Shown: positions 1 to 10,352 of the stretch, in pieces
Layout of the letters: each line of letters opens with the position of its first letter
Numbering within the stretch: position 1 is the first letter of the stretch
Source: Burkholderiales bacterium
GTDB taxonomy: Bacteria > Pseudomonadota > Gammaproteobacteria > Burkholderiales > Burkholderiaceae_C
Assembly (NCBI GenBank): GCA_030604135.1
Contig: JAUVWL010000005.1
Location: 150,033-214,032 of the forward strand
Reading direction: 5' to 3'
DNA length: 64,000 nucleotides
The notes under the pieces: model-generated
Database searches by the model: none
Seen by the model: only the letters and a program-made list of their open reading frames with translations
What the model was told of the DNA's origin: nothing
Program-made: the position numbers and the translations under genes

Positions 1-79
1 CCAGCGCGCGCTGCAGCGTGCGGTCTTCACTGAGGTTGACGTTGTTGGGGATCTTCTCGCTGTAGTTGATGCCGGACAT
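1..79 (-). CDS. boxB: Benzoyl-CoA 2,3-epoxidase oxygenase subunit BoxB (N-terminal end only)
   Basis: Only the first 26 codons are in the window; the gene continues leftwards past base 1. The start reads MSGINYSEKIPNNVNLSED, which I recognise as the conserved BoxB N-terminus. The ATG ends at 79 and is preceded by an AGGAG Shine-Dalgarno (complement of 87-91). BoxB is the di-iron oxygenase component that, with the reductase BoxA, epoxidises benzoyl-CoA in the aerobic hybrid benzoate pathway. It lies 90 bp downstream of boxC on the same strand, consistent with a boxC-boxB operon. The identification rests on a short peptide but is supported by all neighbouring genes. Confidence 0.9.
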   Translation of the reverse strand, partial: MSGINYSEKIPNNVNLSEDRTLQRAL

Positions 80-169
80 GGGGTTTCTCCTGCTGTTGTC
101 TCGCTCGGTGGACTGTCGTTCGGTTGCGGCTGGCTCCACCGGGAAACCCACCGCACAACGAGGTTTTGC

Positions 170-1834
170 TTAGACGCGGTTCCAGTCGAACTGGGCCTTG
201 TCGCCTTTTCCGTAGACCTTCAGGGCGCCCTTTTCGCCGACGGCATTCGGGCGCTGGAAGATCCAGTTCTGCCAGGCGGTCAGACGGCCAAAGATGCGGG
301 TGAACATGTTCTCTTTCTGGGCAAAGCGCAGGTTGGCCTCCAGGCCAGTCAGGGCGTCGGGCGACATGGCCGCACGCTCTTCCAGCGCCAGGCGGATCTC
401 GTCGGCCCAGTCGATGTCGTCGGGTGCGGCGGTCACCAGGCCCAGCTTGAGGGCGGCATCACCGTCCAGCGCCTGGCCGATGGCGCCACGCGCGGCTTCC
501 ATCGGAGCGGCCTCTTCGTAGAAGCGGCGCTGCAGGCGGCTCTGGCCATTGACCATGGGCAGGTAGCCGAAGTTCATTTCACCCAGGGTCAGGGTGGGCT
601 GCTTCTCGGGTTCGTCGGGCAGCACGAGCTGGTAGGCGCGATCGGCGCAGAAGGCCAGCTCGGCCAGCGTGCCAGCGAAGCACGAACCCGGCTCCAGCAG
701 CGCGAACAGGCTGCGCGAGGACACGTCCAGCCGCGCGAAGGTGCGGCGCAGGTGGCCGATGGTCTCGTTGACGAACCAGTGGTCCTTGTTCGCCAGCATC
801 AGCGCGTCGTTGGCGAGCACCGCGGCGCTGTCGCCTTCGGTCTTGAGCAGCCAGGTGCCGATGTCCAGCTCGTTGGTGCGCATGTGCAGGATGGCGTCGT
901 CCAGTTCGCGCACCATCTGCAGGGCGTACCAGTTGGCACCCAGGGCTTCGATGCCGGCGATGTCGGTCGGCTGTGCGCCCTGCGGGGCCTTGACGGTGAA
1001 GGTGGCGACGCGCCTGGCACGGTCAATCTCGACCGTCACGTTCGTGTAGGAAAGGCGGTCGGCCTCGATGTTGCGGTTCAGCGGCGTCAGTTCGACACCC
1101 TTGACGCCGGCGGCGCCGCGGCGGCTGCCGGCGGCCAGCTTCTCGGCGCGCTCGCGCACGGCCTGCTGGAACACCGCCGGTTTGGCGATGGCATCGACTA
1201 GGCGCCAGTCCACGGCCTTCTGGCCGCGAACACCTTCAACGCTGGTGCAGAAGATATCGGCGAGGTCATGGCGCACGTGGCGCTTGTCGGTCACGCGGGT
1301 CAGGCCTCCGGTGCCAGGCAGCACGCCCAGCAGCGGCACCTCGGGCAGGCTGACGGCGCTGGAGCGGTCGTCCACCAGCACGATCTCGTCGCAGGCCAAG
1401 GCCAGTTCGTAGCCGCCACCGGCACAGGCGCCGTTGAGGGCGGCGACGAACTTCAGACCGCTGTGCTGGCTGCTGTCTTCGATGCCGTTGCGGGTCTCGT
1501 TGGTGAACTTGCAGAAATTCACTTTCCAGCCGTGGCTGGACAGGCCCAGCATGAAGATGTTGGCGCCCGAGCAGAACACCCGGTCCTTCAGGCTGGTGAC
1601 CACCACCGACTTGACTTCGGGGTGCTCGAAACGGATGCGCTGCAGGGCGTCGTGCAGTTCGATGTCCACACCCAGGTCGTAGCTGTTGAGCTTGAGCTTG
1701 TAGCCGGGGCGCAGGCCGGCGTCCTCGTTGATGGCCAGCGACAGCGTGGCAATGGCGCCGTCGAAAGACAGTCGGACGTGTTGGTAGCGGGACGGGTCGG
1801 TCTGGTAGTCGACGCGGGGGCTGGTGGCGGTCAT
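170..1834 (-). CDS. boxC: Benzoyl-CoA-dihydrodiol lyase BoxC
   Basis: Crotonase-fold enzyme of 554 residues. In the box pathway it opens the ring of 2,3-epoxybenzoyl-CoA hydrolytically, giving 3,4-dehydroadipyl-CoA semialdehyde and formate. Crotonase signatures are visible: CSGANIFMLG (88-97) and GACAGGGYELALACD (135-149), which build the oxyanion hole, then LPEVPLLGVLPGTGG (163-177). The second half is a divergent crotonase-like region, and the length matches the family (about 555). The reading frame is open to 1873, but the ATG at 1834 is chosen because AGGAG (complement of 1841-1845) sits six bases upstream. It is followed by boxB and lies downstream of boxR on the same strand. A BoxR-type operator at 1927-1940 precedes it, so it is probably induced by benzoyl-CoA. 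Confidence 0.95.
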   Translation of the reverse strand: MTATSPRVDYQTDPSRYQHVRLSFDGAIATLSLAINEDAGLRPGYKLKLNSYDLGVDIELHDALQRIRFEHPEVKSVVVTSLKDRVFCSGANIFMLGLSSHGWKVNFCKFTNETRNGIEDSSQHSGLKFVAALNGACAGGGYELALACDEIVLVDDRSSAVSLPEVPLLGVLPGTGGLTRVTDKRHVRHDLADIFCTSVEGVRGQKAVDWRLVDAIAKPAVFQQAVRERAEKLAAGSRRGAAGVKGVELTPLNRNIEADRLSYTNVTVEIDRARRVATFTVKAPQGAQPTDIAGIEALGANWYALQMVRELDDAILHMRTNELDIGTWLLKTEGDSAAVLANDALMLANKDHWFVNETIGHLRRTFARLDVSSRSLFALLEPGSCFAGTLAELAFCADRAYQLVLPDEPEKQPTLTLGEMNFGYLPMVNGQSRLQRRFYEEAAPMEAARGAIGQALDGDAALKLGLVTAAPDDIDWADEIRLALEERAAMSPDALTGLEANLRFAQKENMFTRIFGRLTAWQNWIFQRPNAVGEKGALKVYGKGDKAQFDWNRV

Positions 1835-1926
1835 GTGGGTCTCCTCGGGTTCGGCACGGCGGTCAGTATGCACAGGACTGTGCGGCGTGAGGTGAATAAT
1901 AGTGCATGTCGTTGCGCGAGGTCAAA

Positions 1927-1940
1927 TGCATTTTAATGCA
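1927..1940. promoter_or_regulatory. BoxR operator TGCA-N6-TGCA upstream of boxC
   Basis: TGCATTTTAATGCA is a perfect inverted repeat matching the TGCA-N6-TGCA operator reported for BoxR of Azoarcus. Single TGCA half-sites occur nearby at 1869-1872 and 1903-1906. It lies in the boxR-boxC gap, so it should control the boxCB transcript. Binding here is inferred from the motif. Confidence 0.75.
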
Positions 1941-1971
1941 CAACACTAGGTGTTTACCCTAGATCACCCAT

Positions 1972-2904
1972 TCAAGCCGGCAATCTGAGCAGATGGCGGA
2001 CTTCCCTGCGCAGCCTGGCAAAGCTGTCTTCCAGTGACTGGGCGCTGGTGTTGAAGCTCAGGTCGGCCTTGGAATAGAACGCGGCGCGGCCTTCCAGGAT
2101 GCGTTTGAGGTCTTCCATGGCTTCGCGGCTGGCCGCCATGGGCCGCATGTCGCCCTGCGCGGCGACGCGGTCCATGTGGTCGGCGGGGTCCGCCTGCAGC
2201 CAGATGGTGGTGCAATGCTGGAGCAGCAGATTGAAATTGGCCGAATCCGCCACCAGCCCGCCCGGCGTGGCAATCACCACCTCGGGGTATATCTGGATCG
2301 CCTCTTCCAGGGCTCGACGCTCGTAACGGCGGTAGGCGTTGGCGCCATAGAGGTTGTGAATTTCGCTGATGCTGCAACCGGCGAACTGCTCGATCTCGCG
2401 CGAGAGCTCGATGAACGGAAATCCCAGGTCGTCGGCCAGGCGCTGACCCAGGGTGGACTTGCCGGCACCGCGCAACCCGATCAGGGCCACCCTCGCCTGG
2501 CGGCCTTGCGCATCGACCCCGCCGCTGGCACCCAGCAGGTCGACCAGCTGCAGCCGCGCGCGCCGCAGATCGGCCTCGTTGCGCCCCTGCAGCAGCTCGC
2601 GGATCAGCAGCCATTCGGGTGAAGACGTCGTGACGTCGCCAATGAGTTCGGCCAGCGAGCAATGCAGCGCCTGCGCAACCTGCAACAGCACCAGGATGGA
2701 GGCGTTGCCGGTGCCGTACTCGAGGTTGGCCAGGTGCCGCTCGGAGACGTCGGCAGCGATCGCCACGGCCTTGCGCGTCATGCCCTTGCGTGAGCGCAGT
2801 GTGCGCACCCGCTCGCCCAGGGCCACCAGAAAGGGGTGGCGCTCTTCGGCTTCATCGGAGGCGGCGGAAGCCACGGTGGGAGCTAGCGTGTCGGTGGAGG
2901 TCAT
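1972..2904 (-). CDS. boxR: BoxR-family transcriptional regulator (XRE HTH plus shikimate-kinase-like domain)
   Basis: 310-residue regulator with an N-terminal XRE helix-turn-helix (about 27-90, containing SERHLANLEYGTGNAS) and a C-terminal shikimate-kinase-like P-loop domain starting with GLRGAGKST (143-151). This fusion is the hallmark of BoxR/BzdR repressors, whose kinase-like domain senses benzoyl-CoA and which repress box genes in its absence. The frame is open to 3006, but the ATG at 2904 is preferred because homology begins there; the upstream 34 codons overlap the operator region. It lies between boxC and divergent boxZ with an operator on each side, implying control of both arms and of itself. 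Confidence 0.92.
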   Translation of the reverse strand: MTSTDTLAPTVASAASDEAEERHPFLVALGERVRTLRSRKGMTRKAVAIAADVSERHLANLEYGTGNASILVLLQVAQALHCSLAELIGDVTTSSPEWLLIRELLQGRNEADLRRARLQLVDLLGASGGVDAQGRQARVALIGLRGAGKSTLGQRLADDLGFPFIELSREIEQFAGCSISEIHNLYGANAYRRYERRALEEAIQIYPEVVIATPGGLVADSANFNLLLQHCTTIWLQADPADHMDRVAAQGDMRPMAASREAMEDLKRILEGRAAFYSKADLSFNTSAQSLEDSFARLRREVRHLLRLPA

Positions 2905-2975
2905 GGCGCAGGCGCCTTTCGTCAGCAAAAGTGGCAAGCAAGGGTAAACCCCAGTCGTCTTTTCATCCCGCAACA

Positions 2976-3015
2976 TGCACTTTAATGCATACTCTGCAAG
3001 AAGCAAGATAATGCA
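2976..3015. promoter_or_regulatory. BoxR operator region between boxR and boxZ
   Basis: TGCACTTTAATGCA at 2976-2989 is a second TGCA-N6-TGCA site, differing from the boxC-side site only within the spacer. Two further TGCA boxes follow as direct repeats at 2995-2998 and 3012-3015. The Azoarcus BoxR literature describes both long semipalindromes and short TGCA repeats as operators. This divergent region would control boxR leftwards and boxZ-bclA rightwards. Confidence 0.75.
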
Positions 3016-3075
3016 TTTATACCGTCATTCGACCGCCGTGACCACGGCATTTGCGCAAACCACTGCATCCCGACC

Positions 3076-4662
3076 ATGAGCCATATCCCCGACACCCCCC
3101 TGCTGCCCAACTTTCTGGCAGGTCGCTGGCAAAAAGGCCAGGGCCAGGGCAGCACCCTGTTCGACCCCGTGCTCGGCACGCCCCTGGTCCGGGTCGACAA
3201 CACAGGCCTGGATCTCGCCGAGGGTTTTGCCTTCGCCCGCAACTCGGGGGGAGCGGCCTTGCGCGCCATGAGCTACGGCCAGCGAGCGGCCATGCTGGGC
3301 GAGGTGGTCAAGGTGCTGCAGGCCCACCGCGACGCCTATTACGACATCGCCACCCGCAACTCGGGCACGGTCACCAAGGACTCCGCGGTGGACATCGACG
3401 GCGGCATCTTCACGCTGGGGTTTTATGCCAAACAGGGCGCGGCTCTGGGCGAAGCCAGCTGTCTGCTGGACGGCGAGCGCATCCGCATGGGCAAGGATCC
3501 GCTGTTCCAGACCCAGCATGTGCTGAAACCCACTCGAGGCGTGGCGCTGTTCATCAATGCGTTCAACTTCCCGAGCTGGGGTCTTTGGGAAAAGGCGGCC
3601 CCTGCCCTGCTGTCGGGCGTGCCGGTCATCGTCAAGCCCGCGACCGCCACCGCCTGGCTGACCCAGCGCATGGTGGCCGACGTGGTGGAAGCCGGTTTGC
3701 TGCCGGCCGGCGCGCTGTCGGTCATCTGCGGCTCGTCAGCCGGCCTGATGGACCAGCTGCAGCCCTTTGACGTGGTCAGTTTCACCGGCTCGGCCGAGAC
3801 CGCCCGCCTCATCCGCAGCCACCCGGCGGTGGCACAACGGTCGGTGCGATGCAACATCGAGGCCGACAGCCTCAACAGCGCCCTGCTCGACCCGGCGGCC
3901 ACGTCGGACAGCGAGGCATTCAAGCTGCTGGTGGCCGAGGTGGCACGCGAGATGACCGTCAAGAGTGGCCAGAAGTGCACCGCCATCCGCCGGGTGTTCG
4001 TGCCGCGCGCGCTGTACGCTGCCGCTGCAGCGGCGATCGGCGCCCGACTGGCCAAGACCACGGTGGGCAACCCGCGCAACGAATCGGTGCGCATGGGCGC
4101 GCTGGTCAGCCGCGAGCAGTTCCATGGTGTGCTGGCCGGCATTGAACATCTCAAAACCGAGGCCGAGGTGCTGTACGACGGCGCCGCCGCCGGCCTGGTC
4201 GACGCCGACCCGGCCGTGGCTGCCTGCGTGGCGCCGGTGCTGCTGGGCACACCAGACCCCGTGAAGGCCAATGTCCTGCACGAGATCGAGGTGTTCGGAC
4301 CGGTCGCCACCCTTATGCCTTACGACAGCGAAAGCCAGGCCTGGGAACTGATCCGCCGTGGCGAAGGCTCGCTGGTGGCCTCGGTCTACAGCGAAGACGC
4401 GGCGTTCATCGCCCGCGCCGCTGCCGAGCTGGCCGACAGCCATGGCCGCGTGCACGCCATCAGCCCCGACGTGGCGGCCAGCCAGACCGGCCACGGCAAC
4501 GTGATGCCCATGAGCCTGCACGGTGGACCCGGCCGCGCCGGTGGTGGCGAAGAGCTGGGCGGACTGCGCGCGCTGGGTTTCTACCACCGGCGCAGCGCCG
4601 TGCAGGCCAGCAGTGTCGCACTGGACGCGCTGGCCGCAACGGGCGTACCGTTCAAGCCCTGA
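3076..4662 (+). CDS. boxZ: 3,4-dehydroadipyl-CoA semialdehyde dehydrogenase
   Basis: 528-residue aldehyde dehydrogenase superfamily member, probably NADP-dependent. It oxidises 3,4-dehydroadipyl-CoA semialdehyde, the BoxC product, to the acid, feeding a beta-oxidation-like lower pathway. Seen in the sequence: the NAFNFPSWG segment (161-169), the FTGS turn (236-239), the general base in NIEADSLN (Glu262) and the catalytic cysteine in SGQKCTAIRR (Cys301). The protein resembles PaaZ-type dehydrogenase domains but has no C-terminal hotdog domain, as expected for the box enzyme, also called BoxD. It is first in the plus-strand arm, 60 bp after the BoxR operators and 43 bp before bclA. Confidence 0.93.
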   Translation: MSHIPDTPLLPNFLAGRWQKGQGQGSTLFDPVLGTPLVRVDNTGLDLAEGFAFARNSGGAALRAMSYGQRAAMLGEVVKVLQAHRDAYYDIATRNSGTVTKDSAVDIDGGIFTLGFYAKQGAALGEASCLLDGERIRMGKDPLFQTQHVLKPTRGVALFINAFNFPSWGLWEKAAPALLSGVPVIVKPATATAWLTQRMVADVVEAGLLPAGALSVICGSSAGLMDQLQPFDVVSFTGSAETARLIRSHPAVAQRSVRCNIEADSLNSALLDPAATSDSEAFKLLVAEVAREMTVKSGQKCTAIRRVFVPRALYAAAAAAIGARLAKTTVGNPRNESVRMGALVSREQFHGVLAGIEHLKTEAEVLYDGAAAGLVDADPAVAACVAPVLLGTPDPVKANVLHEIEVFGPVATLMPYDSESQAWELIRRGEGSLVASVYSEDAAFIARAAAELADSHGRVHAISPDVAASQTGHGNVMPMSLHGGPGRAGGGEELGGLRALGFYHRRSAVQASSVALDALAATGVPFKP

Positions 4663-4705
4663 AGTCCGACCGAGACCCCAGAAGACAAGAGACAGGAGAC
4701 AAGCC

Positions 4706-6283
<1,578 letters not shown>

Positions 6284-6415
6284 GTTCTTTGAATCTGCCG
6301 CCCATCCGACTGCACGCAACACACTCGGGAAAACCCGAACATCCAAGCCTTGCGACTGTTTCGATTCATAACGAAACTTCAAGCTTTTTGCTGACCACAG
6401 TCAGAGGAACTTCGC

Positions 6416-7546
6416 ATGGTGAGGAAATGGTTGGGTTGGGTGATGCTGACCTTGGCAACGAGCCTGTATGCTGGTGATGAAGGCGTCACACCCACCGAAA
6501 TTCGTCTCGGAGCATCGCAGGTGCTCAGCGGTCCTCTGGGCCCCCAAACGCTGCAATACGGCGAGGGTGCGCGGCTTCTGTTCGATGCGGTCAATGCGCG
6601 CGGCGGCATACACGGTCGGCAGATCAGTTTTGTGACGCTGGACGACGGATTTGACCCGGCCCGCGCGCTGGAGAACACACGTCGCCTGGTCGAACAGGAC
6701 AAGGTGTTCATGCTGTTCAACAGCACGGGCACCGCGCAGACAGCAGCCGTGCTGCCTTACCTCGCCGAGCAGAAGACCATCCTGTTCGGTCCTGTGACGG
6801 GCGCCTCGGGGCTGCGCAACACCTTCAACCGCTACGTTTTCCACGTGCGGGCCAGCTACGCCAACGAATCCGAGCGCATCGTCTCCCAGCTCAAGCAGAT
6901 CGGGGTCACACGCGTGGCCTTCTTCTACCCGGACGATGGCCTGGGCAAGGCCCTGCTCGGCGAAGTGCGTCAGGCCATGTCCCAGCAGGAGATGCCGCCG
7001 GCGATCGAGATCAAAGTCGATCCGGCCGCGCCCGACTTTGCCGCGGCCGCAGCCGCAACGGCCGAAGCCGCGCCGCAGGCCGTGATCGTCGGCACGGCCG
7101 GCCTGACCTTTCCCCGCTATGTGGCTGCCGTCCAGGCCACGTCGGCGCGCCCGGTTTTCTATGGCTTTTCCGTGGCCAGCCTGGATGGGATCAACCGCGA
7201 GCTCAAGGACAAGGCCCGTGGCATCGTGCTGGCTCAGATCATGCCCTCGCTGCGCAACACCAGTATTCCGGTGGTGGTCGAGTACCTGCAGCATCTCAGG
7301 GACAAGGACCCCAACGCCGTCCCCTCCGCTTCCCAGTTCGAGGGCTTTGTGCATGCCCGCCTGCTGGTCGAAGGCCTGCGGCGAACCGGTCGGGACCTGA
7401 ACACCGAACGCTTCATCTCGACCATGCAGGCCACACGAGAAATTGCGTTCGGCCGTTTTACAGCGCGCTATGGGCCCGGCTCACACAACGGGTCCAACTA
7501 TGTGGAGCTGGCCATCATCGATGCCGAGGGGCGTCTGCGTTACTGA
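6416..7546 (+). CDS. Periplasmic substrate-binding protein (branched-chain amino acid/aromatic ABC type)
   Basis: 376-residue type I periplasmic binding protein (Peripla_BP_6/LivJ-like). The signal peptide ends near residue 19 (...LATSLYA/GDEG). Typical fold segments follow: EIRLGASQVLSGPLG, then YGEGARLLFDAVNARGGIHGR, and the interlobe stretch MLFNSTGTAQTAAVLPYLAE. AGAGGA at 6403-6408 precedes the ATG. It lies 132 bp after bclA in the same direction, so it could bind benzoate or a related aromatic. However, no cognate permease or ATPase genes are in the window, and such orphan binding proteins are common in Comamonadaceae. The substrate cannot be read from the sequence. Confidence 0.8.
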   Translation: MVRKWLGWVMLTLATSLYAGDEGVTPTEIRLGASQVLSGPLGPQTLQYGEGARLLFDAVNARGGIHGRQISFVTLDDGFDPARALENTRRLVEQDKVFMLFNSTGTAQTAAVLPYLAEQKTILFGPVTGASGLRNTFNRYVFHVRASYANESERIVSQLKQIGVTRVAFFYPDDGLGKALLGEVRQAMSQQEMPPAIEIKVDPAAPDFAAAAAATAEAAPQAVIVGTAGLTFPRYVAAVQATSARPVFYGFSVASLDGINRELKDKARGIVLAQIMPSLRNTSIPVVVEYLQHLRDKDPNAVPSASQFEGFVHARLLVEGLRRTGRDLNTERFISTMQATREIAFGRFTARYGPGSHNGSNYVELAIIDAEGRLRY

Positions 7547-7732
7547 TCTCGTTCGGCCCGGCCACCTTCACACCATGTAAGGTCGGGGCTGAAGGGCCCG
7601 GAAAGCACGGATATGGGCTGGAAACCCCGCCGATATCAGCCCATGCAAGTACACGGGCGTTCCTAGAATCCGTTCAGGCAGCGAGGCATTCAGCCTCCGC
7701 CCCATCTGCGGCCCCGCGCCGAGGAGAAGCGC

Positions 7733-8317
7733 TTGAAACGAGTCCTGAACGTCGGCGGCAACAGCAAGGCCATTCCACTGCCGGCACCCTACGCCGATTT
7801 CGAACACCTGCTGCTGGACATCGACCCGACCGGGCAGCCCGACATCGTGTGCGATGCAAGGCGGCTTGAGACCCTGCCGGCCGACCAGTTCGAGGCCATC
7901 TATTGCTCGCACAACCTGGAGCACTACTACCACCACGATGTGGCCAAAGTGCTGGCGGGTTTCCGCCATGTGCTCAAGAGCGGCGGTTTTGCCCACATCC
8001 GCGTGCCCGACGTGGGTGCCGTGATGAAGCTGTGTGTCGAGCGCGGCCTGGACGTGGAGGACGTGCTCTACCAGTCGTCCCTGGGACCGATCACCGTGCT
8101 GGATGTGCTCTACGGCTACGGCAAGCAGATCGAAAGCAGTGGTGTCGACTTCTTCGCCCACAAGACGGGCTTCACGCAGAAGTCGCTCTCGCGCGCCCTG
8201 GTGGCGGCCGGGTTCACGCGCATCTATTGCGTGGCCAGCGAACTGGAGGTGACCGCCTGGGCCTTCGAGGGCACGCCACCAGCCGACATCTGCGCCCGCT
8301 TCAATCTGGCACCCTGA
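7733..8317 (+). CDS. Small class I SAM-dependent methyltransferase-like protein
   Basis: 194 residues. The N-terminus MKRVLNVGGNSKAIPLP has the glycine-rich first strand of a Rossmann fold. DIVCDARRLETLPADQFEAIYCSHNLEHYYHHDVAKVLAGF matches the motif II/III layout of Methyltransf_11 proteins, followed by VLKSGGFAHIRVPD. The start is a TTG with a strong AGGAG (7722-7726) six bases upstream. The acceptor substrate is unknown. It converges on a TPR/GT41 glycosyltransferase across a shared terminator; such small methyltransferases often occur in surface-glycan loci, but a link here is only positional. Confidence 0.75.
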   Translation: MKRVLNVGGNSKAIPLPAPYADFEHLLLDIDPTGQPDIVCDARRLETLPADQFEAIYCSHNLEHYYHHDVAKVLAGFRHVLKSGGFAHIRVPDVGAVMKLCVERGLDVEDVLYQSSLGPITVLDVLYGYGKQIESSGVDFFAHKTGFTQKSLSRALVAAGFTRIYCVASELEVTAWAFEGTPPADICARFNLAP

Positions 8318-8351
8318 TCCGTCGCTGCCAACACGGCAGGCTCCACCCAAA

Positions 8352-8379
8352 AAAAATGCCGGCATCTGCCGGCATTTTT
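8352..8379. terminator. Bidirectional Rho-independent terminator
   Basis: Perfect hairpin ATGCCGGCA (8356-8364), TC loop, TGCCGGCAT (8367-8375), flanked by an A run on the left and a T run on the right, so it works on both strands. It separates the plus-strand methyltransferase-like gene from the minus-strand glycosyltransferase. Confidence 0.9.
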
Positions 8380-8402
8380 CTTGTTTTGACGCACACCTGC
8401 GG

Positions 8403-10226
8403 TCAGGGGCGCACGGCAATGCGCTCGACGGCGTCGCCGAAGTCCTTCACGAAGCCCGGCATGTCGAACACCGGCGAATGGTCACGGCCATGGGCCAAGC
8501 GCTGCTTGAGGTCGGCGTGCAGCGCCGGGTCGGTGGCCACCCGGACAGCCATCGCTTCGTAGTCGGCCAGCGAGTCGGTGATGAGCTCGTGCAAACCCAG
8601 GCCGTTGAGCAGGCTGCCGGCCATGCGCGAGGCAAAGGCCCGCCCCAGTCGGGTCAGCACGGGCAAACCCATCCAGAGCGCGTCGTTGGCCGTGGTTCCG
8701 GCGTTGAAGGGGTAGGCATCGAGGAACAGGTCGGCTGCCGTGTACCGCGCCAGGTACATGTCGGGGGCAACGCGTGGCGCGAAGATCAGGCGATCGGTAT
8801 CGACACCTGCCGACCGGGCACGGGCCGTCATCTGTTGCTGCGCCCACGGGTTGTCCGCCAGCAGCCACATGACACTGTCCGGAACCGCCTTGACGATGCG
8901 AAGCCACGCATCGAACATGTCGCCGGTGAATTTGTGGTTGTTGTTGAAGCAGCAGAACACGAAGCCCTTGCCGGGCAGACCACACTCGGCACGGGTGGGC
9001 AGGGCCCCCACGGGACGCAGACGGTCGCTGCACTGGAAGATGTGCGGCAGATACAACGGCTTCTCGGTGTAGTACGGGGCCTCGATGTCCGGAATCAGGA
9101 AGCGGTCGGCCACCACGTAATCGATACCCGGGTGACCGGTCGGCCCAGGGAAACCCAGGTAGGTCATCTGCACCGGCGCCGGCCGGTGGGCAATGATGTT
9201 GGGGCGGGCACCCGAGGTGATGCCCTGCAGGTCGACCAGCACATCGATTTCGTGCTCGCGGATGGTGCGCGCCGCCGTGGCGTCGTCCATGTCGGCAATC
9301 CGCACGTAATGGTCGAACGCGCCCAGCACGCGCTTGCGCAGGGCGGTACCGTCCTCGCGGCTCCAGCAGAAGCCATACACCTCGAAGCGCTGGCGGTCCA
9401 GCAGCTCGAACAGCTGCACGGTCAGCAGAGACACGGCATGCAGGCAGAAGTCCGATGACAGGAAGCCAATGCGCAGGCGCGGGTGCTGGTAGCCCCTGAC
9501 GGGGGCCAGGCGCGGGACACGCAGGTCAACCTTTTCGTTCACGAAACGAACGGCGGCCGCCAGCTGCATGCCGGGGTCGTCACTGACCGAGAGCATGGCC
9601 AGCGGCGAGGTGCCCTTGAGCATTTCTCCCCGGCTGATACCGGGAATATCGACCAGGGCGGGCCACTTGCACTGCTTTTGCCGCAGGTGCACCCAGTGCT
9701 GGATGACCCCAGGCTGGGCCGGGTCGGCCTGCAGGCTGCGCAGCAACATGGCTTCGGCGCGCTCGAACTCGCGCATTTCCTCCAGCACACGCCCCAGGGC
9801 GTTGAGCGTCATCAGGTAGATCTCGGGCTGGTGCGCCGCCGTGACCAATGGCTGGTCGAGCATGGATTGCCAGATGATGACCGCGTGCTCCCGTCGCCCT
9901 GCCCGCTCAATGGTGGAGGCCAGGTTGAACCAGGCCTGCGCGAAATCGGGCCGGGTGGTGATGGCCTCGCGGTAGCGGGCTTCGGCGTCGGCCAGGCGGT
10001 TCTGCTGGGTCAGCAAGATGCCCAGGTTGAAAAGCACCACATGGCGCAAGGGTGAATGGGCCACACCCAGCCACGCTTCGTAGATGCTCGTGGCGGCAGC
10101 GGCATCGCCCCGTGCCAGCGCCTGGTCGGCCTGGGCAATGACCTGCATCGCATCGGGGACCGGCGGCATGCCCGTGACGGCAGCGGCAGGCTGGGGTCGG
10201 ATGGCGAGGGCTTCGGACATGTTCAT
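8403..10226 (-). CDS. TPR-containing O-GlcNAc-transferase-like glycosyltransferase (GT41/SPINDLY type)
   Basis: 607 residues. TPR-like helices occupy about 28-170 (FNLGILLTQQNRLADAEARYREAI and the next pair). The C-terminal OGT/SPY catalytic region runs from about 249: LRIGFLSSDFCLHAVS with His263 at the position of the OGT active-site histidine, YLGFPGPTG (356-364), FCCFNNNHK (Lys432, UDP-contact lysine in OGT), and YPFNAGTTANDALWMGLPVLT (505-525). GT41 enzymes add GlcNAc or related sugars to Ser/Thr of proteins. It is in the same orientation as, and immediately downstream of, the giant Thr/Ser-rich repeat gene, making that product an obvious candidate acceptor (inference). The start is set at the ATG at 10226 because residues upstream look non-coding; ATG 10220 is an alternative. 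No strong Shine-Dalgarno is visible. Confidence 0.88.
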   Translation of the reverse strand: MNMSEALAIRPQPAAAVTGMPPVPDAMQVIAQADQALARGDAAAATSIYEAWLGVAHSPLRHVVLFNLGILLTQQNRLADAEARYREAITTRPDFAQAWFNLASTIERAGRREHAVIIWQSMLDQPLVTAAHQPEIYLMTLNALGRVLEEMREFERAEAMLLRSLQADPAQPGVIQHWVHLRQKQCKWPALVDIPGISRGEMLKGTSPLAMLSVSDDPGMQLAAAVRFVNEKVDLRVPRLAPVRGYQHPRLRIGFLSSDFCLHAVSLLTVQLFELLDRQRFEVYGFCWSREDGTALRKRVLGAFDHYVRIADMDDATAARTIREHEIDVLVDLQGITSGARPNIIAHRPAPVQMTYLGFPGPTGHPGIDYVVADRFLIPDIEAPYYTEKPLYLPHIFQCSDRLRPVGALPTRAECGLPGKGFVFCCFNNNHKFTGDMFDAWLRIVKAVPDSVMWLLADNPWAQQQMTARARSAGVDTDRLIFAPRVAPDMYLARYTAADLFLDAYPFNAGTTANDALWMGLPVLTRLGRAFASRMAGSLLNGLGLHELITDSLADYEAMAVRVATDPALHADLKQRLAHGRDHSPVFDMPGFVKDFGDAVERIAVRP

Positions 10227-10320
10227 GGTCAAATGCTCGGGAGGCAGCCGGATACGGCTGCACATAGCAGACCATGATAGGCAGCGCTGCGCCGCCCAAG
10301 CCCCGGAACAGGGCGGCAAA

Positions 10321-10343
10321 GCAGGGGCTTTTCAGGCCCCTGC
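10321..10343 (-). terminator. Possible weak terminator after the giant repeat gene
   Basis: Inverted repeat GCAGGGGC (10321-10328) / GCCCCTGC (10336-10343) with a 7-nt loop, ten bases after the stop codon of the giant gene. Only a short T tract follows on the minus strand, so read-through into the glycosyltransferase gene is plausible. Confidence 0.5.
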
Positions 10344-10352
10344 CAGCCGTTG

